Shown here: one piece after another, positions 6,810 to 13,576 of the stretch
How positions within the stretch are numbered: the first letter of the stretch is position 1
Layout of the letters: every line of letters begins with the position of its first letter
Source: Enterobacteriaceae bacterium UBA3516
GTDB lineage: Bacteria; Pseudomonadota; Gammaproteobacteria; Enterobacterales; Enterobacteriaceae
Direction of reading: 5' to 3'
DNA: 26,984 nucleotides
Assembly (NCBI GenBank): GCA_002377245.1
Contig: DFPL01000235.1
Span: 17,696 to 44,679, forward strand
The notes under the pieces: generated by a model
The model's input: only the letters and a program-made list of their open reading frames with translations
Databases searched by the model: none
Told to the model about the DNA's origin: nothing
Position numbers and translations under genes: made by a program

Positions 6810-8033
6810 TTATACACGATGAGGAGCCGGTATCCGCAGTACCTGTGAAATTCTTTTCATCCCTGCTGTCAGCATACTCCGTGGGCAGGCCAGATTTAAC
6901 CGGATATATCCGTCCCCATTGTCGACAAACAGCAAGCCCCCTTCAAGAAGGACCCCTGACTCCCGGGCAAAATACAGCGATAAATCCTCACCTGCGGTGT
7001 CGGGCAGGTAGCGGCTAATATCTATCCAGGCCAGATATGTCCCTTCGGGGATCGAGAACCTGGTTTCGGGTAAATAGCTTTTGAGATAGTCGTGCAGGTA
7101 CTGGAAATTTCCGTCAATATATTCCCTCAGATGGACAAGCCAGTCATCACATTCACTCCACGCCGCTTTGTTTGCTGCCAGGCTCAGCGGAGAGATGAAC
7201 TCGTCGTGTCTGAGACGCCACTCGCTTCTGACACCGGGATCCGGAATAATGATATTTGCCAACAAATTCCCGGCCAGATTGAATGTTTTACTCGAGGACA
7301 TGCAGGTAATAATGCGTGTGGAATCAGGGAAAAGAGAGGCGGCCGGTGTATGACCGATGCCGCTTCGGGACAGGTCGCAGTGAATTTCGTCAGATACCAC
7401 CCAGATGTCATTGGCCAGGCAAATTTCAATAATCCGCTTAAGTTCATCAGGCCGCCAGACTCGTCCGGTCGGGTTATGCGGATTACACAGGAAAAGAATT
7501 TTCACACGTAAATCGGCCTGACTGGCTTTGCGTGCAAAGTCTTCCCAGTCAGGTTCCCAGCCGCCTGCTGATTTTTTTAACGCCGAGTACACCACGCGAC
7601 GCTGACTGTATTCACCCGCCTTTTTAAACGGGCCATATGAAGGCGTCATGATAAGAATACTGTCATCCTTGTCGGTCAGAAGCGGGACGAGACGGTTCAG
7701 CGCGGGAATAATGCCCGGAGACAGCACAATGTCTTCCGTTTTGAAACGGTGACCATATTGTCGCTCACACCAGCTGCCAAAGATCTCATAGTATTCTTCG
7801 TCGTAGATTTTAGTGTAGCCGAGTATTTTTCTATCCAGACGGTCTCTGATGGCCTGAAGAATCGGCTCTGGTGTGGCAAAAGCCATGTCAGCAACCCAGA
7901 GGTTGATTAGCCCTTCTGCCGGATACCGCATTGCAAATTCGGACTGTCCCGAAAACAGGTATTCCCGCCAGCCGTCCACGGTGAGACTGTCTGTTTTCTC
8001 TCTGCTTACGTACCCATCAAAATCATATTTCAT
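6810..8033 (-). CDS. MalY/PatB-type PLP-dependent aminotransferase or C-S lyase
   Basis: This 407-aa protein is a fold-type I PLP enzyme. Key residues are the internal aldimine Lys249 in SSSKTFNLAG, the cofactor Asp215 in VSDEIHCDL, and Asn187 in CNPHNPTGRVW. The N-terminal WVADMAFATPEPI segment is typical of the MalY/PatB (cystathionine beta-lyase) subgroup. Such enzymes cleave C-S bonds of cystathionine or cysteine conjugates, or transaminate. In an electrophile-stress cluster, cleavage of cysteine S-conjugates is an attractive but unproven role. AAGGCAGG stands upstream of the ATG. The gene is 133 bp downstream of the exporter gene on the same strand with no clear terminator between, so co-expression from the operator-bearing promoter at 9066 is possible. 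Confidence 0.88.
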   Translation of the reverse strand: MKYDFDGYVSREKTDSLTVDGWREYLFSGQSEFAMRYPAEGLINLWVADMAFATPEPILQAIRDRLDRKILGYTKIYDEEYYEIFGSWCERQYGHRFKTEDIVLSPGIIPALNRLVPLLTDKDDSILIMTPSYGPFKKAGEYSQRRVVYSALKKSAGGWEPDWEDFARKASQADLRVKILFLCNPHNPTGRVWRPDELKRIIEICLANDIWVVSDEIHCDLSRSGIGHTPAASLFPDSTRIITCMSSSKTFNLAGNLLANIIIPDPGVRSEWRLRHDEFISPLSLAANKAAWSECDDWLVHLREYIDGNFQYLHDYLKSYLPETRFSIPEGTYLAWIDISRYLPDTAGEDLSLYFARESGVLLEGGLLFVDNGDGYIRLNLACPRSMLTAGMKRISQVLRIPAPHRV

Positions 8034-8166
8034 TTCATAAACCTGCCTTAGGTGTAGTCAGAAACGTCGACCTCAGTATTCCTGTCAGTCTGATGCCGGA
8101 GCGGGAAAACTGGCTCGTGTGATTAACATAAGAGAATCATCACAACTGCATGAATTAATTGCGTTA

Positions 8167-9036
8167 TTAAGGTTTTCTCGCCTTTGTCATCGGCTGACGG
8201 GGGGATTTCTCGCGTGTCACCATCACAATGCCAGTCAGCACCGCCAGGGCAGAAAATATCGTTCTGACCGTCAGTGATTCATCCAGGAATACCACACCCC
8301 CTAGCATTGCCAGACAGGGAACGCTGAGCTGAAGGGTACTGGCGGTGATAGAGCCGAGAGAGGGTAAAAGGGTATACCACAATACATATGCACCGGCTGA
8401 GGCGGCGGCACCGGACAGCAATGACAAAGCAATGCCCGCAGCATCATAGTGACCCTGCTTCATAAACAGCAACGAAAGAGCGAGAGCCATCGGCGTGGCG
8501 AGTACAAAATTTGCCGCCGTTGAAGCCCCGGCCGCCTGGCCCGCCCTCCCCCTGACGGAATAGGCGGCCCAGGCTAATCCGGCAACGATCATCATAAGTG
8601 CACTGTAAAGCGGCGGTGCCTTCGCCCCGGGTAACAGCAGGGCAGCAATTCCCGTCAGAGCCAGAACTAAACCGCCAGCCCGCATAGCGGAGAGTGATTC
8701 TCCTTTGAATAATCCGTGGATCACCATCGCAAACTGTACGGCACCAAAAAGTAACAGCGCACCCGCCCCGGTATCGAGATGGATATAGGCGACAGAGAAC
8801 AGCACCGCATACGCCATGAGGTAAAACCCGCTCAGCGGACGCCACAGGGATAATGTGGTCCTGGCGTGATAAAAGAGGAAGGGGGACAGGACGAATGCAC
8901 CACTGGCCAGCCTGAGGCTGCTGAATGAAAGGGGATCAATGTGACCTCCCTGCAGGGCCAGACGACACAGAATGGAGTTTGCCGCAAATGCCAGCATTGC
9001 CACTGATATTTTAAGAATGAGCGCGCACCTGGCCAT
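8167..9036 (-). CDS. DMT-superfamily EamA transporter
   Basis: This protein of about 289 aa has ten predicted hydrophobic segments in two EamA repeats. The second repeat ends in SITASTLQLSVPCLAMLGGVVFLDE, a typical EamA signature. It is an inner-membrane protein that would export a small metabolite or amino-acid derivative; the substrate is unknown. I chose the ATG at 9036 (MARCALILKISV), preceded by GAGG. The frame is open to an ATG at 9072, but that codon lies inside the palindromic operator O4. The family often exports cysteine or related metabolites, which would pair with the MalY-type enzyme downstream; this is inference only. Confidence 0.88.
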   Translation of the reverse strand: MARCALILKISVAMLAFAANSILCRLALQGGHIDPLSFSSLRLASGAFVLSPFLFYHARTTLSLWRPLSGFYLMAYAVLFSVAYIHLDTGAGALLLFGAVQFAMVIHGLFKGESLSAMRAGGLVLALTGIAALLLPGAKAPPLYSALMMIVAGLAWAAYSVRGRAGQAAGASTAANFVLATPMALALSLLFMKQGHYDAAGIALSLLSGAAASAGAYVLWYTLLPSLGSITASTLQLSVPCLAMLGGVVFLDESLTVRTIFSALAVLTGIVMVTREKSPRQPMTKARKP

Positions 9037-9065
9037 TCGAGAAGTCCTCACAAAAGTCTTGTAAA

Positions 9066-9083
9066 CTACCATCTAGTTGGTAG
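9066..9083 (-). promoter_or_regulatory. TetR-type operator O4 upstream of the exporter gene
   Basis: CTACCATCTAGTTGGTAG is an 18-bp palindrome with a single mismatched pair, the best copy of the four. On the minus strand it reads CTACCAACTAGATGGTAG and shares ACCAACTAGATGGT with O1 without a difference. It stands 30 bp before the chosen exporter start, in the spacer to the divergent hydrolase gene. A clear -35/-10 pair could not be picked; TATGCT (9087-9082, minus) may be the -10. Confidence 0.78.
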
Positions 9084-9277
9084 CATAGCGTAAGTGATCA
9101 CCGAACAGGAAGCAATAATCAGCTTTCAAACTGGAAGGTGAGGACAGGCATTCGGAATGAATTCTTTTTCACATCCACAGTGGAGGACGGAAAACGCGCT
9201 ATGCCAGATGCAGAGCAGAAGACTATTTTTCTCCTGCGATCAAACATATGACATCAGTTTAAGGCCCGGAATATCCT

Positions 9278-10030
9278 ATGAAAAAACTAAAATTTACGTT
9301 CAAAAATGCGGCGGGTGAAGAACTGGCCGGATTGCTTGAACTTCCTGAAAATCCTAAAGCGTTTGCGCTGTTAGCTCATTGTTTTACGTGTGGCAAAGAC
9401 CTCAAAGGCGCGGCGCGTATTGCGCGGAAACTGACAGAGAATGCTATCGCCGTTCTCCGGTTTGATTTTACTGGTCTGGGAAACAGCGAAGGGGATTTTT
9501 CCAACACCAACTTCTCATCCAATATTTCGGACCTGCTTTGCGCGGTAGATTATCTCCGCCGACAGTACGAAGCGCCTTCTTTGCTCATCGGTCATAGCCT
9601 GGGTGGATCGGCCATCCTGTCTATCGCCGGCGAAGTTCCTGAGGCAAAGGCCGTTGTCACCATAGGATCACCCGGAGAACTGACACACGTAAAACGTCTT
9701 TTTAAGGATGATGTTGAAAACATTAACCAGCATGGAGCCTATCCGGTTGAGCTGGCCGGGCGGGTATTTACGTTAAAGAAACAGATGCTGGACAATATTC
9801 AGGAACACAAAATCGCTCATAAGGTGTTCGCCATGAACAAGCCTCTGCTGATTTTTCATGCGACTGAAGATGATACCGTGTTAATTGAGCAGGCCGAGAA
9901 AATATTCAAAGCAGCTAAGCATCCCAAGAGTTTCATTTCCCTGGGTAAGGCTGATCACCTTCTGACACATGCTCAGGATGCTGAATACGTTGCCGATATC
10001 ATTATCTCGTGGAGCGAATGTTACCTATAA
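9278..10030 (+). CDS. Alpha/beta hydrolase, OsmC-fusion-partner type
   Basis: This 250-aa protein has an alpha/beta-hydrolase fold with the nucleophile elbow GHSLGG (Ser107), an acid at Asp198/Asp199 (HATEDDTV) and His227 (KADHLL). The N-terminal pattern FTFKNAAGEELAGLLELP and AHCFTCGKDLK matches, from memory, the hydrolase half of proteins in which this domain is fused in front of an OsmC domain. Here the protein ends right after the hydrolase domain, and an OsmC-like protein is encoded separately about 7 kb away in the same cluster. No clear ribosome-binding site is near the ATG; AAGG lies about 15 nt upstream. It is divergent from the exporter gene, with operator O4 about 195 bp upstream. 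The substrate is unknown. Confidence 0.88.
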   Translation: MKKLKFTFKNAAGEELAGLLELPENPKAFALLAHCFTCGKDLKGAARIARKLTENAIAVLRFDFTGLGNSEGDFSNTNFSSNISDLLCAVDYLRRQYEAPSLLIGHSLGGSAILSIAGEVPEAKAVVTIGSPGELTHVKRLFKDDVENINQHGAYPVELAGRVFTLKKQMLDNIQEHKIAHKVFAMNKPLLIFHATEDDTVLIEQAEKIFKAAKHPKSFISLGKADHLLTHAQDAEYVADIIISWSECYL

Positions 10031-10050
10031 ACAGAGTAAATGCGTTCAAA

Positions 10051-10393
10051 CTCGTAGCGCTGAGGGCGATTTTCTGCAGAGATCGGACGCTGTTTATGCT
10101 GGACTGATTTTGCGATAAAGGCTTAGGCCGATGCATACAGGCGGGGCTGAATAAGGGTGAGGTCCGTAATGCCCTTGGGCGAGCATCCTTTATGCACCGG
10201 CTGCGTGAAATCAGGGATCTGGAGGCGGGAGGATCAGAGTTACCGCGCCACCGGGCTGACACTACATACGGCGGCGATAACACTCTGGAATACGGTTTAT
10301 ATAGAAAGAACCATTGAGCCGCTTAAGCAAAAAGGAGTCCCTGTTAATGAACTGCTGGTCCCTCATCCTTCGCCACGGCTGTACAAAATATAG
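10051..10393 (+). pseudogene. tnpA: Decayed C-terminal remnant of a Tn3-family transposase
   Basis: Translation gives the conserved end of Tn3 transposases in two frames. The first reads RTLFMLD, a stop (TGA at 10105-10107 where relatives have Trp), then QAGLNKGEVRNALGRASF and HRLREIRD. After a frameshift at about 10219-10234 it continues EDQSYRATGLTLHTAAITLW and NTVYIERTIEPLKQKGVPV, and ends at TAG 10391-10393 after the family-typical final block has degenerated. It has no start and lacks the catalytic centre, so it cannot be functional. It points rightward into the 38-bp terminal repeat at 10395-10432, as expected for the tnpA end of such an element. Confidence 0.88.
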
Positions 10394-10394
10394 C

Positions 10395-10432
10395 TTTAAC
10401 GTGGGATAATTTCCGTTTTCCAAGCGGACCCC
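10395..10432 (-). repeat. 38-bp terminal inverted repeat of a Tn3-family element
   Basis: Read on the minus strand from 10432, the 38 bases start GGGGTCCGCTTGGAAAACGG and end ATCCCACGTTAAA. The GGGG outer end, the GGAAAACGG-like middle and the ACGTTAA inner end at exactly 38 bp are the hallmarks of Tn3-family ends. The tnpA remnant stops 1 bp inside it. No partner repeat was found in the window. Confidence 0.85.
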
Positions 10433-10482
10433 TTGTAGAGGGAAATGGTATCGACTTCTGTACCGTGATAAACGCTCCCTTT

Positions 10483-12039
10483 TTAGCATATGAGGAGGGC
10501 GCTAATCTCTTCAAATTTCATTGGTTTTGAAAAATACCAGCCTTGTGCACAGCAATCAGGGACGTTTTCCAGAAGAAAACGATACTGTGTTTCCGTTTCA
10601 ACGCCTTCGAAAACAACTAAATTCGGCATATTATTTAACATTCCGATTAAGCCTGTCAGGATGGGATTAACTGAAAATTCAGTACTAATACAATCAATCA
10701 AGGATTTATCAATTTTAATTTCTTCGACATCAAGTAATGAAAGCCAGTTGAGATTTGAGTAGCCCGTCCCAAAGTCGTCCAGGGCGAATTGGATACCAGA
10801 GTCCTTATAAAGGATCATGGCTTTCTTTATTTCCTCGATGTTGGCATTTTGCCTTTCAGTAATCTCAAGCATAATCAGGTTTCCCGGAATTTTTTCGCGC
10901 TCAAGTATGGTAAAAAGTTTGGCTCGAAATACGTCATTACAGATATCCGAACAATTGACATTAATGCTCAGAGTAATATTGTATCGATGCAGTATGGGAG
11001 CAAATTCAGCGAGAGCGTGCTCTACAACATAAAGACTTACTTTATTGATTAATCCATTTTTTTCAGCGAGCGGAATGAAAATATCAGGACCTATATTTCC
11101 CATATGATGATCATTCCAGCGAATCAGAGCTTCTGCACCTATCACACTGCGTGCTTCAACGTTGTAAATAGGCTGATAAACGAAGTGGAATTTTTCCTTG
11201 AGAATGGCATCTTCAAACCGGGAAAGTAAAGACTGATTTTTCTCCGTTATACTTATATACAATGCAGAATTCAAAAAGCCGATAATAATTGATACGGAAA
11301 TAAGCAAAGCCAGGATGTAAATATTGTTATTGAAAAGAATGGGGAATTCCGCGCCTGTAATAACACAAATATCTTCAATGCTGCTACAGGAACGTGTAAT
11401 AATGTAATTCAACCGGTGTGCCTGATGATGCTCAATCGCCTCGAGTAATTTTGTATTATTCCCGATGTTAAAAAAGTGATTTTTATGATTGTAGTCACCT
11501 ACAATTGCACTGAAATTCATTTTCTCAGCCTCTTGCCAGAATCGCTGAAAAGCAAAAGGTGAGACAGTGATAGCAAAATTATTTGTATAAAGTACATCTG
11601 CAATAATATTTTCTTCAATTAGTGCATCAAAAACCCAGATATAACTTCCGCGGTTAACTTTATTTCTGTATAAATTCAAAGAAAGAGGAGTACTGAGCTT
11701 GCCCCAAAGCGCAGAACAGACAACGAGTTGATCACGGACATAGGCAATATCTTTGATAAGAGGATATGGCCAGAGACGCTTTCTTAGCTCATGGAGATAC
11801 TGTTCACTGCAGGGGGAGTAGACTGAGAACTCGTCACGCAAGCCATCAATCAGCTGAACCTGCTTAATCAGACTGTCACTTCTCGAAAGGATTGAATTAG
11901 AGTAAACTTCAAGTTTTTCATGGAGATACAAATAATAGGAACCTGAGCCAATGCCGTAACACAGGATAATCGTTAACATGACCGATACAAAATAAACCCT
12001 GGGGCGGCGAATGGCAAAATTCAGTATTCGTAGTTTCAT
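10483..12039 (-). CDS. Membrane-anchored CSS-EAL cyclic-di-GMP phosphodiesterase
   Basis: This 518-aa protein has a transmembrane segment at about 16-38, a periplasmic domain at about 40-238, a second segment at about 239-262, and a C-terminal EAL domain from about 275. The catalytic set looks complete: E303 in EALIRW, N360, E392 in LEITER, D421-D422 in DDFGTGYSNL, K442, E478 in FEGVETETQ and Q499. It should hydrolyse cyclic-di-GMP. The periplasmic domain resembles the CSS-motif sensor of PdeC-type enzymes, where two cysteines form a redox-controlled disulfide; here the likely pair is Cys77 and Cys108, with Cys-Ser-Glu in place of Cys-Ser-Ser. The gene is visibly more AT-rich than its neighbours. 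GGGGA lies about 10 nt before the ATG. Confidence 0.93.
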   Translation of the reverse strand: MKLRILNFAIRRPRVYFVSVMLTIILCYGIGSGSYYLYLHEKLEVYSNSILSRSDSLIKQVQLIDGLRDEFSVYSPCSEQYLHELRKRLWPYPLIKDIAYVRDQLVVCSALWGKLSTPLSLNLYRNKVNRGSYIWVFDALIEENIIADVLYTNNFAITVSPFAFQRFWQEAEKMNFSAIVGDYNHKNHFFNIGNNTKLLEAIEHHQAHRLNYIITRSCSSIEDICVITGAEFPILFNNNIYILALLISVSIIIGFLNSALYISITEKNQSLLSRFEDAILKEKFHFVYQPIYNVEARSVIGAEALIRWNDHHMGNIGPDIFIPLAEKNGLINKVSLYVVEHALAEFAPILHRYNITLSINVNCSDICNDVFRAKLFTILEREKIPGNLIMLEITERQNANIEEIKKAMILYKDSGIQFALDDFGTGYSNLNWLSLLDVEEIKIDKSLIDCISTEFSVNPILTGLIGMLNNMPNLVVFEGVETETQYRFLLENVPDCCAQGWYFSKPMKFEEISALLIC

Positions 12040-12248
12040 TATGACAGCGTCCCCATGTCATTATCCCTATACGGGTGTAGCCGATATTACAGCGTTTAAT
12101 CTACCCTTTTCCCATCTGTACGCATGTTCAGCGAACGGCATTACCAGGAACTATCGGCTTAAAGGATAAATACTTTAGCACTAAAGAACAGGCGCTTTAA
12201 TTAACTGCTTTTCACATTAAAAATGTGATCCCACCCTCAAAGTGAAAG

Positions 12249-12485
12249 TTATTTTTTCCTTAAATTTCGATTCATTTCATCCATTATCATACTGGAATCA
12301 GGAATATCATGCGATGCGACCAGAACGGCTCTGACATCCGAGGGAGGGAAAGTGATGAATAAAATATGAACGGGTAGGGTATGGATGTTTTTCTTACTAT
12401 CCTGATATGAAAAATTATCCACATACTCGTCAATTTCAGTTCGTGAGACCAGTTTTTTATTTTTAAAAATATATAGTTTTGGCAT
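12249..12485 (-). CDS. Small hypothetical protein
   Basis: This 78-aa ORF is not recognised. It begins MPKLYIFKNKKLVSRTEIDE and has a hydrophobic middle (HTLPVHILFITFPPSDVRAVLVASHD), then an acidic and basic tail ending RNLRKK. It has neither a signal peptide nor a convincing membrane segment. A good Shine-Dalgarno-like GAGAGTG lies upstream of the ATG, supporting translation. It is AT-rich like the neighbouring EAL gene and lies 16 nt after the stop of the next leftward ORF. The 209 bp between it and the EAL gene show no ORF or clear terminator. Confidence 0.55.
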   Translation of the reverse strand: MPKLYIFKNKKLVSRTEIDEYVDNFSYQDSKKNIHTLPVHILFITFPPSDVRAVLVASHDIPDSSMIMDEMNRNLRKK

Positions 12486-12501
12486 TTTACACTCTCTGCA
12501 G

Positions 12502-12720
12502 TTATTTGACTTTTTTATAAATATTGTCTATCACAAACGCATTCAATAGAGTCTGAATACGCGCAGATTCGATATGAAATGCTTCGGAAGCATAGTCGGG
12601 GTCCCCCCCTTTGTGCCTTTTAGAGAAACAATTCCAAATCCTCAAATTTTTTGTACATGCTACAGTGACAGCATTTTGCGATCTAAGCCTTATTTTAAGG
12701 ATCAATTGCCAGTCCCCCAC
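12502..12720 (-). CDS. Small hypothetical ORF, possibly a truncated gene
   Basis: This open frame of 72 codons has only a GTG start without a ribosome-binding site. The C-terminal half (GGDPDYASEAFHIESARI) looks protein-like, but I do not recognise a family. Its upstream end runs into the arsH pseudogene, so the real start may have been lost at a recombination junction. Treat it as uncertain coding. Confidence 0.3.
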   Translation of the reverse strand: MGDWQLILKIRLRSQNAVTVACTKNLRIWNCFSKRHKGGDPDYASEAFHIESARIQTLLNAFVIDNIYKKVK

Positions 12721-12741
12721 GGATGCTGACCATTCTATTTC

Positions 12742-13124
12742 TCACCACAAGGGTTTTGCGCCGGGAAGGACAAACAGCACTCCCGCTTGAGGTATCCAGT
12801 CTATCCATGCCTTTATAGCTGCGCTCATTACCCCATGCCGATCCGTATAACTCCATACTATCTTACCTGGTCGTGCATTTTGATGATTTTTGCGTAAGCA
12901 TCCGCGCCCTCATTCGGCAGGGGTAAACCAAAGGGGTTAAACAGCCTGAACTCTGCACCCATTGCTGTCAGCAAACGGCCTGCGTCTTCCGCTGCAAAAC
13001 GGCTTCAGGAGCGCTCTCTTACCGGACCATACAGAATCAGGATCCGTGGTGGCTCCTGTAGATACAGGCGTTCGGAGATTTGCTGATCAAAACAGTCAGC
13101 GTTCAGGGCAGGAAAGCGTTCCAT
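12742..13124 (-). pseudogene. arsH: Broken arsH (organoarsenical-oxidising flavoprotein)
   Basis: The minus strand from ATG 13122-13124, after the ribosome-binding site AAGGA, reads MERFPALNADCFDQQISERL and then ILILYGPVRERS, the N-terminus of ArsH. Codon 40 is TGA (13005-13007), where relatives have Tyr. The frame continues with ArsH-like AAEDAGRLLTAMGAEFRLFN and PFGLPLPNEG, meets TAG at 12858-12860, and resumes in another frame as VWSYTDRHGVMSAAIKAW and IDWIP (relatives: WCSPERHGAMTGIMKAQIDWIP). The C-terminal third is missing or unrecognisable. ArsH is an NADPH-FMN reductase that detoxifies trivalent organoarsenicals; it is inactive here. It is divergent from arsR, as in plasmid arsHRBC loci. 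Confidence 0.87.
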
Positions 13125-13145
13125 TTGTTTATCCTTCGTAGTGAT

Positions 13146-13185
13146 TTGCCGATTCCAAACTCAACACATATGATTTAACATATGT
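13146..13185 (+). promoter_or_regulatory. ars promoter and ArsR operator
   Basis: TTGCCG (13146-13151), 17 bp and TATGAT (13169-13174) form a promoter for arsR. A perfect inverted repeat, ACATATG (13166-13172), ATTTAA, CATATGT (13179-13185), covers the -10 region and is the likely ArsR site: bound without arsenite, released with it. It may also have served the divergent arsH. Confidence 0.78.
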
Positions 13186-13211
13186 ATATTCTAAAGGGAA
13201 CGGAGTGACAA

Positions 13212-13532
13212 ATGCTACAACCTGTTCAACTTTTCAAAATCCTGTCGGATGAAACCCGCCTCGCCATTGTGATGCTCCTCCGGGAATCCGGGGAAATGTG
13301 CGTCTGCGATATCTGCGCGGCCCTCACTGAGTCACAACCTAAAATCTCGCGCCACATGGCTATTTTGCGAGAGGCTGAGCTCGTCCTTGACCGTCGGGAA
13401 GGAAAATGGATCCACTATCGCCTGTCACCCCAGATGCCTGCATGGGCGGCTGGAACGATCACTACGTCCTGGGAGTGTCTGCGTAATGATGTGCGTGAAT
13501 GGCTGGTAAAATCTGCTTGTACTTCCTGCTGA
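13212..13532 (+). CDS. arsR: Arsenite-responsive repressor ArsR
   Basis: This 106-aa winged-helix repressor of the ArsR/SmtB family has the arsenite-binding motif Cys30-Val-Cys32-Asp-Ile-Cys35 at the start of the DNA-recognition region. It also has the recognition helix SQPKISRHMAILREAELV and the wing DRREGKWIHYRLSP. A further cysteine pair (CTSC) ends the protein. It represses the ars promoter by binding the inverted repeat at 13166-13185; As(III) or Sb(III) bound by the cysteines releases it. GGAG precedes the ATG. arsB follows 44 bp downstream in the same operon. Confidence 0.97.
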   Translation: MLQPVQLFKILSDETRLAIVMLLRESGEMCVCDICAALTESQPKISRHMAILREAELVLDRREGKWIHYRLSPQMPAWAAGTITTSWECLRNDVREWLVKSACTSC

Positions 13533-13576
13533 GATAATCATTCACATACACATAAGCATATATATAGGAGTCTGAA

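Larger units (their letters stand above)
1..10432. mobile_element. Probable Tn3-family (compound) transposon carrying the stress cluster
   Basis: The left side has an outward-facing tnpA with res and tnpR. The right side has an outward-facing tnpA C-terminal remnant (10051-10393) directly abutting a 38-bp Tn3-type terminal repeat whose outer end is at 10432. All genes in between are stress-cluster cargo. This fits a pseudo-compound or cargo-bearing Tn3-family element. The left terminal repeat is outside the window, so the left boundary and the unity of the element are inferred. A 5-bp target duplication would use TTGTA (10433-10437) or its neighbourhood. Confidence 0.45.

Noticed and set aside
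8296..8306. Other CTAG sequences as further operators
   Set aside because: CTAG occurrences near 605, 1115, 8300, 18896, 19770 and 25786 lack the ACC/GGT arms.
9037..9072. Upstream ATG start for the exporter
   Set aside because: The ATG lies inside operator O4; the ATG at 9036 has a better ribosome-binding site and suits the family N-terminus.
10002..10283. 93-codon open frame on the minus strand
   Set aside because: It is antisense to the hydrolase end and the tnpA remnant; no features.
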